Of a stretch of 64,000 nt of DNA, positions 27,301-39,950 are shown in pieces; position 1 is the stretch's first letter, and each line of letters begins with the position of its first letter. The DNA is taken from contig JAHGAU010000034.1 in NCBI GenBank assembly GCA_019925105.1, forward strand, positions 186,001 to 250,000, written 5' to 3'. Source of the DNA: Niebla homalea (lineage: Eukaryota > Ascomycota > Lecanoromycetes > Lecanorales > Ramalinaceae). The notes under the pieces were generated by a model, which made no database searches, was not told the DNA's origin, and worked only from the letters and a program-made list of their open reading frames with translations. A program made the translations under genes and the position numbers.

Positions 27301-30300
27301 TTTATTAAAGGGGTATCCTTTTTTTACGGTAATAACTTTATAATTAAAGCCGTCGACTGCTTTTTTATTATCGACCTTATTAAGGACCTTTCCTTTTTCC
27401 TTTATAGTTAAAGCGATAATTATTACGTTTATTAATATATTTAATTAATCGTTAAGCGGTATAATTATAAATAATAATAGGAATCGGTAATTTATATTAT
27501 AACGTCCGTTCTTATAGTCTTAATCTTTCTTTTATATATATTTTTTTTCGTTAAAGCTTACGTTATTTCCGTTATATCCTTATTTATAGTTTATATACTT
27601 TTCCGTTAAGAATATATTATAATATTTATGGTAAATAAAGTATAATTTTATATTAAACAACTTAAAGTTATTAATATAAAAGTTTTTAAACTTAATTAAA
27701 TTAAAAAATCTGAAAGTAAATTAATTATTTCTTTTAATATCTTAATTAATATATAAATTTTATTAATAATTTTACGGCCTTTAATTTATATTTCCCGCTT
27801 AATTATTAATATTTTATTAAGATAAATTTTAAAATCGGTTTTAATATTTAACTTATTAAGGTAATATTTTTTATGGTAATTATATAAACGCTATTTATAT
27901 TATTAAAACGTTTTAAAGTTTTTTATTTATATAATTTTAAGGGTATTTAATTTATTACGTTCTTTTTATTTATAATATTTATATAATTCCGTCGTAATTA
28001 ACGTATATTAAATTTATTTCTTTATATAGCTTTTTAAAGGTTTCCATTTATACGACTTAATTAATTTATAAATATTTAAACTTTAAGGTTCCCTTTTTTT
28101 TTTTTTTTTTTTTAAAAAAATTCCCGCTTCTTTTTTATTCTTTCCGTAACCCGTTTTATTTTAAGGTATACTTTATAAAAATTAAGCTCTTTATATATGT
28201 TCTTTATTAAACGTTTATAAAACTTTATATATGTTAAAATATTCTTAAAACGATTAATTACGTTTTTTAATATATATTTAATTATTTTATTTATTATATT
28301 TTTTAATTTTTTAAGTTTAATATTTTTTCCGTTTAAGTTATATATAATATAAAATATACGTTTATAATAGTTAAAAATAAAATTAATTCTTTAAGATAAT
28401 ATTTTAATATTATTTATTACTTATTCCGTAAGGTTATCGGGATTTAATTTTAAGAATTCTTAATTTAATAATTTTTAAAAATTCTTTATATCTTCCTTTA
28501 TAACGTCGTTTATTATTTTATTTATAAATAAGGCTTTAATTTTTAATTACTTAATTTAATATATTGTGTTTCCTTTAAGTTTTATATTTATTACGTTTAT
28601 TTACTAGTTAAAAGAAATATCTTTTTTAATCTTTTTTCATACGTTATGGATTTATCTTTATATATTATTTAACCTATTTTTTTATTTATTAAGTTCTTTT
28701 AATTTATAGAATAAAGTCTTAATCTTAAGTTATATTATAATTCTTTATTATAAAGTTTCCGATAATTTTAAGGTAAAAGTTAAGATTATTAATAATATTA
28801 TAAAGTTTTTTTTTATATTTAACTTTATTATTATTATTAAGGAAAATATTTAAAATTATTTAAATATTTCCTTTATTTTATATATATTAATTAATTCCCC
28901 TTTAAATTTAAAGGATTAAGGGATTCTTAATAATATTTTATTATTCCTTAAAGAGAAATTAATAAGGTTTATTATTAAATAGTCCTAAATAATATTTATA
29001 ACTATTAATAAATACGGGATGGCCCCGTAATTTATATAAATTTATTTTAATTTTCTCCATTTTTTATTTAATATAAAATAAAAAATTATATATTCTTTTT
29101 AATAAAAGGAAATAAAATAATAATAAAGAAAGTAATAATATTATAATTAATTCCTTAATTTATATAATAATACTTAACTTTATTTTTTTATTTTAAGGAT
29201 ATTAAGATATATATAAAATAAAATATATTATCGTTAATAAATTATTAATATTAATAAAAGTATTTTAAAGAAAAAGGTTTACGGTTACTTTAAGTAACTA
29301 TATTTTATTTTATTTTTTTTTAAAGAAAAAATTAAATTAATATATAATTATATAACGTTAATAAGGGTCCTTCTAGTCTCTTAAGTTATTATATAAGTAT
29401 ATATAAGTTATATTTTATTATAAGTTTGCGTTTCCTTTTTAAATTAAGGTAAGTTTTAATTATTTATTCTGATTTTTTTTACTTTTTATACGGGAAAGCT
29501 TTAAAGAAGGTACCGTTAAATTAAGTAAATCTCACGTCGGTAATTATTATAGGTTACTATTAATATTCTTAATATATATAGAACATAATTATTATTATAA
29601 ATATATTTATCTCTATTTTTTCCTATTAATTCCTTTAATTTTTTAATTTTTTTTTTATTATTTATTTTCTTAATTTATTTTCCGGTTTTTCAATTCTTAA
29701 TCGCTTAATTTATAATTTAACATAAAGGGCTTATTACGTTTAATTAATATATTATATAACTTACGGTTATTTCTTAAGAATTTTAAAAACCGGTTTAAAT
29801 CTTTATAAGTAATTTAAAATCTAATTATTACTTAAATAATTTTTAACTTAATAATTTACGTTCTAAGAAGAAATATCTCTTTAAGAGGTATATATGATTA
29901 TTTAAGCCTTATTAAGGAATCTTATTTTTATTACTTTTATTATTAAAATATATGGTTTAATTCGGTTATTCCGATAGTTATTAAAAAGTTTTATATATTT
30001 ATTAATATTAAAATACCCGGTATTATTTACGGGTTTTAAAAGATCGCATACCCGGTATAAAATAATCTTCGGGATTAACTTTACGTCTTTAAGGAATATA
30101 TATAATATTCCGAATTAAATTAAGGAGTTTTATTTATAATAAATAAATCGGTTATTTAAAATCGTTTTACGAAACTTACGGTTTAATTACTTAAAATAAT
30201 TTAACGAGACTTATAATTTAATCGGGTTCGGTTATTTATATTAACTTAATAAGTCTTATATTTTAATTATTATAATTATTAATTATTAAATAATAATTTT

Positions 30301-30943
30301 ACGTTATTTAAGGTTATTAATTTTTCCTATTTTTTTCCTTTAATTACTTTAATTTCTTTTATTTTAAGAAAACGGCTTATAGTAATATATAAGTCGTAAT
30401 TTCCTTAACGATAATTTAAAATATCCGGTAATATATATAATTATTTTTCAATTAAAGTTTAAGCTCGTTATTAATATAAAAGGTATTATTATCCTTTTAT
30501 AATTAAGGCGCTTTAAAAAAGTTATCATTTTTTTTTACTTCTTAATTTTTAATAATTAATAGTTAATTAATAAATATTAATAATACTTTATTAATACGTA
30601 CGAACGGGGTCCCCGTATTAATTAAGGGTGGTAATAAAAATATCCGAATAAGGGTATTTAAAAAGGGGTTATTTAAATACCCTTATTTTTCTCGATTTTA
30701 ATATTTATTTAATAAATAAATAATAATTAGAAATATTCTGTGAATATATATAAATTTATAATTTATTATTCTTATTATATATATATAATATAGTAATAAT
30801 AAAGATCAGTTTAATATAGTATCTTTATAATTTTTATTACCGTTAATTAAGGAAAAGGTATAATAAGTTATTTACGATTAAATCGTATAATTAAACTGAA
30901 TTCCTTAATATATATAAGTAAATAAAAGTTTTCTTAAAACCGT

Positions 30944-31194
30944 TAAAAAAGATAAAAAAGAAAAAAAAAGTAAAAATAATAAAATAATAAGTAATAATAA
31001 AGTATAATTGAATATAAACCGTAGCCCTTATATAAGTTAATAAAGTATAGATTACTTATTATAATAATCCGTTATACCTTTTCTCTTTAAAGTATATATA
31101 AATTGATTCCACCCTTAATCAGCCCTTTTAATGTTTCCACTCCTCCATACATCTATCCGCAAGTTTGGTGTCTTCCATGCTCTCCCCCTTTCCA
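30944..31194 (-). repeat. 5' LTR of element B
   Basis: 251 bp, reverse complement of the A LTR. The outer end (31,110-31,194) is nearly unmutated and the inner end RIPed. It abuts element C at 31,195. Confidence 0.9.
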
Positions 31195-31523
31195 GGGGTT
31201 AATTATTAAAACGTAAAGTTTATTCCGGAATTCTTTTAAATTATAGTTTTAACTTATTAAGCCTTAAACGTATTCCCGGAAAATAGAAAATTAAAGTTAC
31301 TTAAGGCCTTATAAGAGGAATAAAAACTATCCTTTAAATTTTTTAAAAAAAAAAGAAAATATAAAGTAATGTCCCCTTCCCGGAGCTTATTAAAGAAAAA
31401 AAGCGTTTTTCGGTTAAAGTTATTAACGCAGTAGCTTTTTATATTATTATAAGGACTTAAAAGGAAAAAGGGATTAAAACCTTTTATATTTTTATAATAA
31501 ACTTAAATAATTATTTAAATTTT

Positions 31524-34500
31524 TTGAATAATATCCCGATTAATATTTTAATTATAATAATTTATAAAAATAACTTTACGGAGGAAATAACTTTTAAAAA
31601 TAAGATTATAATTAACCTCCCGGTTAAATATTATAATTTTAAGGATATCTTTAATTATATAACCGTAAATAAACTACCCTTATACCGGGATTACGATTAT
31701 AAGATTAACTTAATTTTAAAAGGGATTTTACCCCGGAGTTATATTTATCCGTTTTTAAGCTATAAACTTTAAAAATTAAAGGAATATATTATTAAGAATT
31801 TAAAAAAGGATTTATTAAGTTTAATAAAGTTTCTTATAAATCTTTCATTTTTTTAACTTTTAAGTTTAACGGTAACTTACAATTATACGTAGATTACCGT
31901 AATATTAACGTTATTATTAAGAGGAACCGATACTTTATTCCCCTGATTGAGGAAATATTATTTTAAGTTACCGGTTATAAGTGGATTACCCGTTTAAATA
32001 TTATCGTAATCTTTAATAAGCTCCGTATATACCCGGAGAATAAGGACTTTACGATATTTATTACTTTATTAAACGCTTTCAAGTATAAAGTTATACCTTT
32101 TAACTTAATTAATAATCCCGCTTTATATTAATAATATATAAATAAGGTTTTATTTAATTACTTAAACGTTTTTATTTAAACTTATTTAAATAATATTATT
32201 ATTTATAATATTATTAAAAAAGAATATACCTATTATATCCGCTTAATATTAAAGCGTTTACGTAACGCCGGCCTATAAGTGGATATCCGGAAGTATAAAT
32301 TTAGAGTATAATAAATTAAGTTTTTAAATTTTATTCTTATTATTAATAGGCTAAAAGTAAACCTTAATAAGGTAAGTAAGATTAAGGATTAACCGGTCCT
32401 TATTAACTTTAAGGCCCTTTAAGGATTTATCGGTTTCTATAACTTTTACTGAAGATTTATCCCTTAATTCTTTAAAATAATAAAGCCTTTCTTATAACTT
32501 ATTAAAAAGTAAGATTTATTCCTATAATCCCCGGAACACTAAAAGGTTTATATTATACTTAAAAAAGCCCTTATTACGGCCCCCATATTAACTTATTACG
32601 ATCCCGATAAAGAAATAATCCTTAAAATAGACTTTTTTAATTACGTTTCCGGCAGTATCCTTTCTTAATACGATAAGGCTGGAGAGTTATACTTAATAAC
32701 TTATCATTTTAAAAGTATATTACCTATTAAGTATAATTATAGTATTTATAATCAGGAACTCCTTATTATTATTTAATATTTAAAGAATCAACGGCCTAAA
32801 TTAAAAATAATAAAGAAACCCTTCCGGATTTTTAGCGATAATTAAGTTTTAAAATATTATATTAAAAGTTAAAGGCTTATTAAATGTTAAATTAAGTATT
32901 TAAATATCCTTTTTAAATTTAATTTTAAGGTTATTTACCGCCCGGGTTAATAAAATAATAAGGCCGATACCTTTACTTAAGTACCCGGTTATCAATTATA
33001 AGGCAATAACGATAATAAGGTTAATGATTAATTTTAAACCGTCCTACTTTTTAAACGCTTTAAGGTTTTAACTTTAAACGAAGGAGAAAAGGTATTAATA
33101 TTAACTTATTTAATATTTAAAGAACTCGGATTTTATAAGTAAATCCGTAAAGTTAACCGTATCAATAAAAACTTAACGGAGTTTAAAAAAACAATTACGG
33201 AAGACGAATTACTTAATTTCTAAGGCGTATCCTTAATCTATATTAAAATTTAGTTTAATATTTTTCTTAATAAAAGTAAATTATAAATATTAATATTACT
33301 TATTACGGATATTTTAAGGTATACTTATAATAAATTAATTAATAATTACCCCGGCCGAGACCGTATAATTAAACTTATTTCTTAATACTTTTTTTAATTT
33401 ACTTTATAAGACGATATTAACCGTTATATCTTAAATTACGATATTTACTTTCGGTTCAAGGCCCCGCGATAAAAGCCCGTAAAATTATTTTATTAATTAA
33501 AAATCTTAAAACGAAAATAGATTAATCTTTCGGTTAACTTTATTATTAAATTATTGAAATATAAAAATATAAACGTTATTTTTATTATAATTTATATATT
33601 ATTTAAAGGTTAATACTATATCCTTTATTACGTTAAAGAAGAAAAGATTTCCGTTAAGGAAATAGCCTGGTTTTTTATTAAGGAAGTATTTAAGTATTAC
33701 GGCCTTCCGGATAATATTATTTTTAATTACGGTTTTTAATTTATTAATAAAATATAGCGCTTTTTATTATATTAACTTAAAATCGACCCTGAAATTTCGA
33801 TTCCTTATTATATTAAAAGTAACGGTTAAACTAAAAGAATAAATTAAAAGATAAAGTAAAGACTCCGGATTTACGTAAATTATTTATAAGACGATTAAGT
33901 ATAATAGTTATTAATAGTAAAATTTATAAATAATAATAACCTAAATTAATCAATTAAGATAATATTTTTTTACTTTAATAAAAACTTCTACTTAAGGATA
34001 TTATTTAGTTTTAGTAATATTAAATACGTTACCGCCCGCGAATAACTTTAAATTAAAGAAGTTACCGATATGAATAAAACTATATAAGAAATTCTTAATA
34101 AGGCCCGTTTTAATTTTCATAAAACCTATAATAAAACGTTTAAATAAATTAACCGTTAACGTAAAGACGTAAAGTTTAAAATTAACGATAAGGTTTATAT
34201 AAATATTAAGTATTTAATAATTAATCGGTTTAATAAAAAGTTTAATTATAAACGCTTAAATCTTTATATTATTTTTAAATAATATTATTCTTCCTATAAA
34301 TTAAACGTTTTAAATATTTTTTAAGCCTACTTTACCTTTTATATAAGTAACTTAACCCGTATCCCGGTTAAAAAGAGACTATTTTTATTAAAATAAATTA
34401 ATTTAATTTCCGAATCCGTTATTATAAATAAGAAAAGTATTAAGGAATAAAAGCTTAAAGAAATTATTAATTCTTAACGTACCGGCCGACGATAAAGGCT

Positions 34501-34620
34501 ATAATATAAAGTTAAATAAGTAAATTTACCTTTAAATAATACTTAATATTATATTAACGTAAAAGAACTCCTTTATATTTAAGGATTAATTAAAGCTTTT
34601 CATAAAAAGTACCTAAATAA
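31524..34620 (+). pseudogene. pol remnant of element C (RT, RNase H, IN, chromodomain-like)
   Basis: The frame is readable on the plus strand once RIP stops are ignored. It shows a Ty3/gypsy RT with the usual pre-RT region, a post-RT RNase H segment, an integrase ending in a long C-terminal region, and a final chromodomain-like block with surviving RRQRL, YINV and AFHKKYLNKPG words. Such a C-terminal chromodomain marks chromoviruses, which direct integration to heterochromatin. Fewer stops survive between 31,524 and 31,772 than elsewhere. It is not functional. Confidence 0.8.
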
Positions 34621-34911
34621 ACCCGGATTACAACTTAAAGATTTAATTAATATCGTTATACTTTAAATAGCCTTTAAGGGCTATCCTACATATTTAGATT
34701 AAATAATAATCTTTATTAATATAAAACTTAATATCGTAAGCCGTATATTATATTTTTATTAAGCTTAAGGGCCCTTTAAAACGGCCTTATAGCTCCCCGA
34801 AGGCATTAAAACGACTACTATTAATATTACTTACCTATATGGATTATACGCCCCTTTATTAATATAAATTTAACGTATAAGGTAAGAAAACTGAAAAAAT
34901 ATTTTAAAAAA

Positions 34912-34942
34912 GGGGTAAATCGCAAAAAACGATATTTACCCC
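34912..34942. other. Inverted repeat in the 3' untranslated part of C
   Basis: Arms GGGGTAAATCG and CGATATTTACCCC around a short A-rich loop, downstream of the chromodomain-like block. Confidence 0.6.
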
Positions 34943-35020
34943 GGAACCCCCCGGATGAAATCGCGTTTTAAGGCTTATTATAAAGGCCACCGTTATAATA
35001 CTACCCCTGTAATTCTTATA

Positions 35021-35172
35021 TTACTTACCCGGCCAATTAATAACGGGTAAGCAGGGTAATCTATAACTCTTATATTACTTACCTAACCAGCCAGTAACGG
35101 GTAAGCTGGGTAATAATTGGACCTCACTTTAATTACCCGGTTAATCAGTGACGGGTAAGAGGGGTAATCTTA
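35021..35172. repeat. Three tandem hairpin units in element C
   Basis: Three copies with a period of about 54-58 bp start at 35,021, 35,075 and 35,133. Each has TTACCCGG or a relative, a loop with CCAGTAACGGGTAAG-like sequence, and a closing GGGTAAT, so each unit can fold on itself. They end about 70 bp before the polypurine tract. Confidence 0.75.
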
Positions 35173-35229
35173 AGTTTAAAATTTTTTTCCTTCTTAACGT
35201 GCTTATAGGCTTAAGGGCGAGCCTTTCTT

Positions 35230-35242
35230 AAGGGGGGGGTAA
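35230..35242 (+). promoter_or_regulatory. Polypurine tract of element C
   Basis: AAGGGGGGGGTAA lies directly before the 3' LTR, the normal site for plus-strand priming. It supports the orientation and the LTR start. Confidence 0.8.
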
Positions 35243-35458
35243 TGTTAAGGTTCAGGGTTATTAATAGCTTAAGAAAGGGCTTTACCGGGCCTACCCCGGG
35301 CCAAGCCCGGGGTTAATCAGGTACCCAGGAGTGTTACCGATTAGGTATATTAGGGCCTTCGGCCCCTTCACTCCTATACCTCTGTACTTTAATATCTTTA
35401 GTTATACGCAATATACCCTTTGCCTTTCAACCACCCCAAAGGGGCTTGCACTCTAACA
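35243..35458 (+). repeat. 3' LTR of element C
   Basis: Starts TGTTAAGG and ends CTCTAACA with short TGTTA/TAACA inverted ends, 216 bp. It is much less RIPed than the body and contains GGGCCTTCGGCCCC. No second copy is in the window. Confidence 0.85.
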
Positions 35459-36801
35459 TAAATCCCGACTTTTTTTAAATTAACGATAAAGTCTTTAATT
35501 AAATAAAGCGAAATAAAAAAGATATATTATTAGAAATCTATAAAGTAATAAACGGAATATTTATTTAAAAAAAGAATGTAAGAAAATCCGTTAAAAACCT
35601 TAAAAATATTAAAAATTTTATAAATCGCGGAAATCGTAAAAATTATAATAATAATAAAGCTTTTAACTTACTTTTATTAAAAAAAGTTAATATCTTTATC
35701 CTATTTAAGGATACTTATGATTTTATCCCGGTTTATTAATAAATAAATAAAACCTTATTATTACCGGGATATATTCCGGAGGATAAAATAAATATAAACG
35801 ATAACATTAACGATAAGTTTCAGATTGAACGCTTTTATTAAAGTTATTATTATTATAATCCTTACGTATTTAATATTAATTTTAATAATATCGTTTTTAT
35901 TATTATAGTTTATATTAATTTGCTTATTTATTAATAAGCTATAAATTCCCCGGATTAATTTAAATAAATTAAAATTATTAATAAAGAGATTATAAATTTA
36001 TTATTAAATAATATTTAAAAATTTATAAATAAATTAAAAGACTATAAGCTTATTAACTTTAAGTAAATATTTAAGAAAAAATTTCTTACTTTAAGTTCTA
36101 TCGATAAATATAAAGTAAAACTTATTATAAAAGGTTTTACTTAAAAGTAAAATATTAATTATAAAGAAACCTTTTTATTTACTTTAAAGTATAAGTTACT
36201 CCGCTTATTTTTAATATTTACGGCTATTTATAAACTTTAATTATAACTCTTAAACGTTATTATTATATATTTAAACGGTAATTTAAATAAAGAGATTTAT
36301 ATAAGTATCCTTAAAAATATACCGATAACTTAATAAAGTACCAGTAAATATCTCTATTTACTTAAAGGCTTTTATAAGCTTAAATAATTAAAAAAAAACT
36401 TAAATTAAGAAATCTTAATTATAACTTTATAAATTTAATTTTACCCCTATTTAAATTAATTTATACGTTTTTATTAAGAAGTTTAATTAAGAAATATATT
36501 TAATAACCCTTTATATTAATATTATTATTATCATTATTAAAAGCTTAAAGATTTATAAATAAATAAAAAATTATTTAACTTTAATATTTAAGCTTATTAA
36601 AGGGGATTTATTAAAAATAATCTTTAAAATATAAGTTTCTTAAAACAACGATATTATAGCTATAAATTAAATAAGTTACGTTATAAACGTCCTTAAAAAA
36701 TATTATATAATATGCTATAAGAATATTAATATTTTAATAAATAAATATAGAAATATATAAGTAATTTAATTTAATAAATAATAAATAAATTAATATATTT
36801 A
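35459..36801 (+). pseudogene. Ty1/copia pol remnant D, first part (RT)
   Basis: A plus-strand reading shows a copia-type RT with surviving SIDKYKVKLIIKGFTQ, NINYKETFLFTLKYK and LKGFYKLKQ stretches between about 36,050 and 36,400. These match the conserved order of copia RT. Left of it is only a short pre-RT stretch, because element C abuts at 35,458. Right of it the frame is cut at 36,801 by element F and resumes at 45,121. Many stops; inactive. Confidence 0.82.
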
Positions 36802-36965
36802 TGTCAGGGAAAAAGACGAAGTGCAGGTATTAAGGGTGGAGTGGTAACTGTCTGGATTGCAACTATAAACGGTGTTGCTAGTTATATGGGTGCGTATGCT
36901 AAGCATCCTTGCCTTAAGCCCTTACGTTATGCCTATCTTAATATTTATACTGCTTATACGTAATA
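36802..36965 (-). repeat. 3' LTR of element F
   Basis: 164 bp. Its outer end (36,802 side) is nearly unmutated, while the inner end is RIPed. It matches 44,957-45,120. Confidence 0.9.
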
Positions 36966-36987
36966 AGTACCCATAAAAAATAAAAAG

Positions 36988-37003
36988 CCGACGCTTACGT
37001 CGG
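36988..37003. other. Hairpin next to the 3' LTR of F
   Basis: CCGACG CTTA CGTCGG: perfect 6-bp arms with a 4-base loop, 22 bases inside the LTR edge. Confidence 0.6.
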
Positions 37004-37151
37004 ACCATCCATTGTAAAACATTATAGATATTAATTAACTTAATAATAAAGGTAATTAAAAGGAAGCTCCGAGTATATAAATTATATTAATTAGATATAT
37101 AGTTATTAATAAGTAAGGTAAGGTAAACGGTAATATTAACGAGAACCGAAC

Positions 37152-37240
37152 GGGACCGCAACCCGGGAAATAGTCGTGGATTAAGCGATTGGATTTAAGC
37201 TGAATCGTTCAAAAACGAGATCTCCGTGGTTTTGCCGGGT
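37152..37240 (-). other. Conserved subterminal module in F
   Basis: Least mutated copy of the module shared with X, Y and G. On the minus strand it holds CCGGCAAAACCACGGAGATC, an AGCTTAAATCC / GCTTAATCC pair, and ACTATTTCCCGGGT. It lies about 190 bp from the 3' LTR. Confidence 0.75.
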
Positions 37241-37305
37241 GAGTATCCTTGTTACCCTTGCTTATGTCCTTTGCTCTTGCTTTTATTGATTAGCTAGCTG
37301 AAGCC

Positions 37306-37345
37306 GTAAATATTATTGATTAATTGATTGATTGATTTATACTAC
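37306..37345. repeat. ATTG-type simple repeat at the likely LINE 3' end
   Basis: ATTGATTAATTGATTGATTG and neighbours. LINEs often end in short simple repeats, so this is a candidate for the 3' tail; that role is inferred. Confidence 0.45.
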
Positions 37346-39484
37346 GGATCTAGCTAAGCTAATTCCGGCGTTCCCTAATACTCGGCTATTTGGCCTTATT
37401 AGTAACCGTAAAAAACCCGATATTTATAACGTTAAGAATAAAAACCGGTATCCACCTAGTTTCTACTTACGTCTTAAGGGCTAAGAGCATTTACAGCCGT
37501 TTAAAGAATAAGAATTTATTCATACGTTTTTTTTAAGAAAACCTATAATATTACGATTAAATCCACTTAAAGGTTACCTTTAAACCTATTGCTTTTCCGT
37601 TACTTTATAGGTTTATTTAATATTAAAATTTTAAAATTCCGATTATATTATTAAATATCCTTATTAATATATATATTATTATTACCTTATTTATATAACT
37701 TTATTGACCGATATAATATCGCCTTTTATATTGCTCCGGTATTTATAGCCCTTTTAGCCCCCTATTAAGTATAGTTTTCCTACCGTTATTTTTTATTTTT
37801 AGGTTAATAATAAAATTTCTTAATTAAATTCTTAATTATTTTATTTATTTCTTTGGTTAAATTAAATTATAATAATAAGCCCATAGTTATTATAAATTTA
37901 ACGGCCGCCTTAATACTTTTTTTATTAATAAGCATTTAACAATAATTATTAATTTTTACCCTTTTAATTATTTTTAATTTACGTTCCTTAAATAATAAAT
38001 AGGAGATTAATATATATATAACGTCTTATTTTTATTATCTATACTTATAATTAACGTTAATCCGGCTACCGGCGTATACGATAAAAAGGAAATAAATTAA
38101 GCCGTTTTTATTTATCCGGAGTTAAACTATTAATACGTTATTACCTTTTTTTATAATTTTATAACGTTAAAAATACTTATTAATAATCTTATCGTTATTT
38201 AATACTAAGTATTATTGCCCTTAAGGGATTAATTCTCTATATTTATATTAACGCTTTATTTATTTCCTTATAATCTATAAAATAATCGTTATTAACTTCG
38301 CTTTCGCGGTTTTTTTTTCCTCCGTTATTCTTATTTCTAATAAGAGTTTATATACTCTTACGTTAACTTCCTGAATATAAGTTAAGTCGATTTCTTTTTT
38401 AACTTACTTTAATTTAATTTCCGTAAAAGGGATAAATACCTCCTTTCTACGCTTTTTTATTTAAGGCCTTTTATAATTCTAATGAATATATTTATTTTTT
38501 ATTAACGTAATTAAGTTTATACCCTTTTTAAGCCTCGTTTAAATAATTATTTAATTTAAGGTTAGCTTTATTAATAATATAAAGATTTCGGATTCTAATA
38601 TTAAGATAAAAGTCACTTTATATATTTTACTTATTACTTTTAAATATCGGTTTTGGATTTTTTATAATTGCCGGACGGGCTTTTTCTTATATCCAAGTAT
38701 GTCCTCGGGTACGTATTAAATAGCTATTACGCACGTTAACGTAAACTTTATAACCGCCTAATAAACGGTTTTAGCCTTTTATAAGGTAACTCCTTACGTT
38801 AACGTTATAAAATAAATAAAACCTTTTTTTTATAAAACTATTTTCTTTTAGACCTTTCTTATATAGTCCTTTTAGTTTAATTTCTTTTTAACTTATAAAC
38901 CGAATACCTTAATATTAACTTCCGGTTATATTGCTATATTACTTAAGTCTATTATAACTATTATATTATATAACTTCGGGCTCCTCGTTATATAAATAAG
39001 TTTATACTTATACGGAGCGAATTAAGCTTTATATATCTTTATTTATCGTAAATAGACTTTCTAAATTTATTTTAACTTTAAATAATTTATATAAGTAAAC
39101 GTATTATAGGCAAAAAGGTAAATCTCGTTAATAAAACCCTTTATTTAAACCTTTTATTTTAGCTTCGCTAAGTCTTCAATAAATAGGCTATTAAAGAATA
39201 AAATTAAAATTAAGGAAATAAATAACCCTTAAGAAATCCCTATTATCGCGGGCTTTATCGTACTTATTTTTTATCCCAGGTTAATTAACGTCGTTTAATT
39301 ATTTAAGAAACTTTTTATTTAATTTACGAAAAAAATAAAACCCTTTTCTTCCGTAAATTATATAGTAACCTTCGGTAATTTATTTTATCAAACGCTTTTA
39401 TAATATTTAAAGAAAGAAAACTCGCGACGTATTTTTTCCTATAACCTTATACCGTATATACGTTATCGATTAAGTTTTTAAAAG

Positions 39485-39648
39485 TGTTAGGTACTGAGAG
39501 TACTGAGGTAAAAATGTGGGTGTAATATGTATGATAAGTGTCTACCTAGCTATGAAGGTGCGCAATATAAGTGTGCGCGCCAAGCCATTATACCCCTTTG
39601 GGTATTAATGCCCGATAAGCTCTTGGTATGCGTATATTGCATATAATA
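39485..39648 (-). repeat. 3' LTR of element G
   Basis: 164 bp, minus strand. It matches the X LTRs and, with a gap, 40,734-40,833. Confidence 0.9.
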
Positions 39649-39843
39649 AATACATTATAAAAAGAAAGACCGCAACGCCCTTATTGCGACGGTAAGGTTA
39701 AAGTCTTCGTGAAAGAAAGCGGTTCCGGGGCTAAGGATTAAATATATTTAACGTTAAATATACCGAGGAAATAAAGAAAAATAATAATGGTTAAGTATTA
39801 AAGCCTATTATTAAAAGAAAGTTAAAAAATCGAAAAAAATATA

Positions 39844-39950
39844 ACCCGAATAATTATTATAATCTTACCCGGGAAATAATCATGGATTTAAGTATTTTAC
39901 GAAAATTAAATCGCTTAAATCTATAATCTCCATGGTTTTACCGAGTTAGG
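39844..39950 (-). other. Conserved subterminal module in G
   Basis: Minus-strand reading gives AAAACCATGGAGAT, TAGATTTAAGCGATTTAA, TAAATCCATGATTATTTCCC and GGGTAAGATTATAATAATTA, the same order as in X. It lies about 196 bp from the 3' LTR. Confidence 0.75.

Larger units (their letters stand above)
159..31194 (-). mobile_element. Ty3/gypsy retrotransposon B, RIPed, interrupted by A, X and Y
   Basis: This is a second, inverted copy of the family of element A. Its 5' LTR is 30,944-31,194 and its 3' LTR about 159-410. Read on the minus strand, 30,943 down to 24,346 matches A from 11,185 to about 17,83x, and 10,929 down to about 411 continues the match to the end of A. Subtracting the insertions A, X and Y and their duplications leaves about 13.3 kb, close to the 13.4 kb of A, so B was full length before it was broken. 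I found no clear target-site duplication at its outer ends (GATA at 155-158 against GGGG at 31,195-31,198), so rearrangement there is possible. It is coding-dead throughout. Confidence 0.88.
31195..35458 (+). mobile_element. Ty3/gypsy element C with chromodomain-like end, 5'-truncated, RIPed
   Basis: The element starts abruptly at the outer edge of B and runs to a 216-bp 3' LTR (35,243-35,458). A conceptual plus-strand reading gives the N-terminal edge of RT (surviving as the 82-codon ORF at 31,524-31,772, with INLPVKYYNFKDIFNY and KLPLYRDYDYKINL), then RT with AYLDDIIIY-like sequence near 32,180, RNase H near 32,600-32,900, and integrase near 33,300-34,000. A chromodomain-like stretch follows at about 34,400-34,620. 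Gag and the 5' LTR are missing from this side. They may lie left of B, outside the window. Confidence 0.85.

Noticed and set aside
159..31198. Target duplication of element B
   Set aside because: GATA (155-158) and GGGG (31,195-31,198) cannot be derived from one another by RIP-type changes, so I do not claim one.
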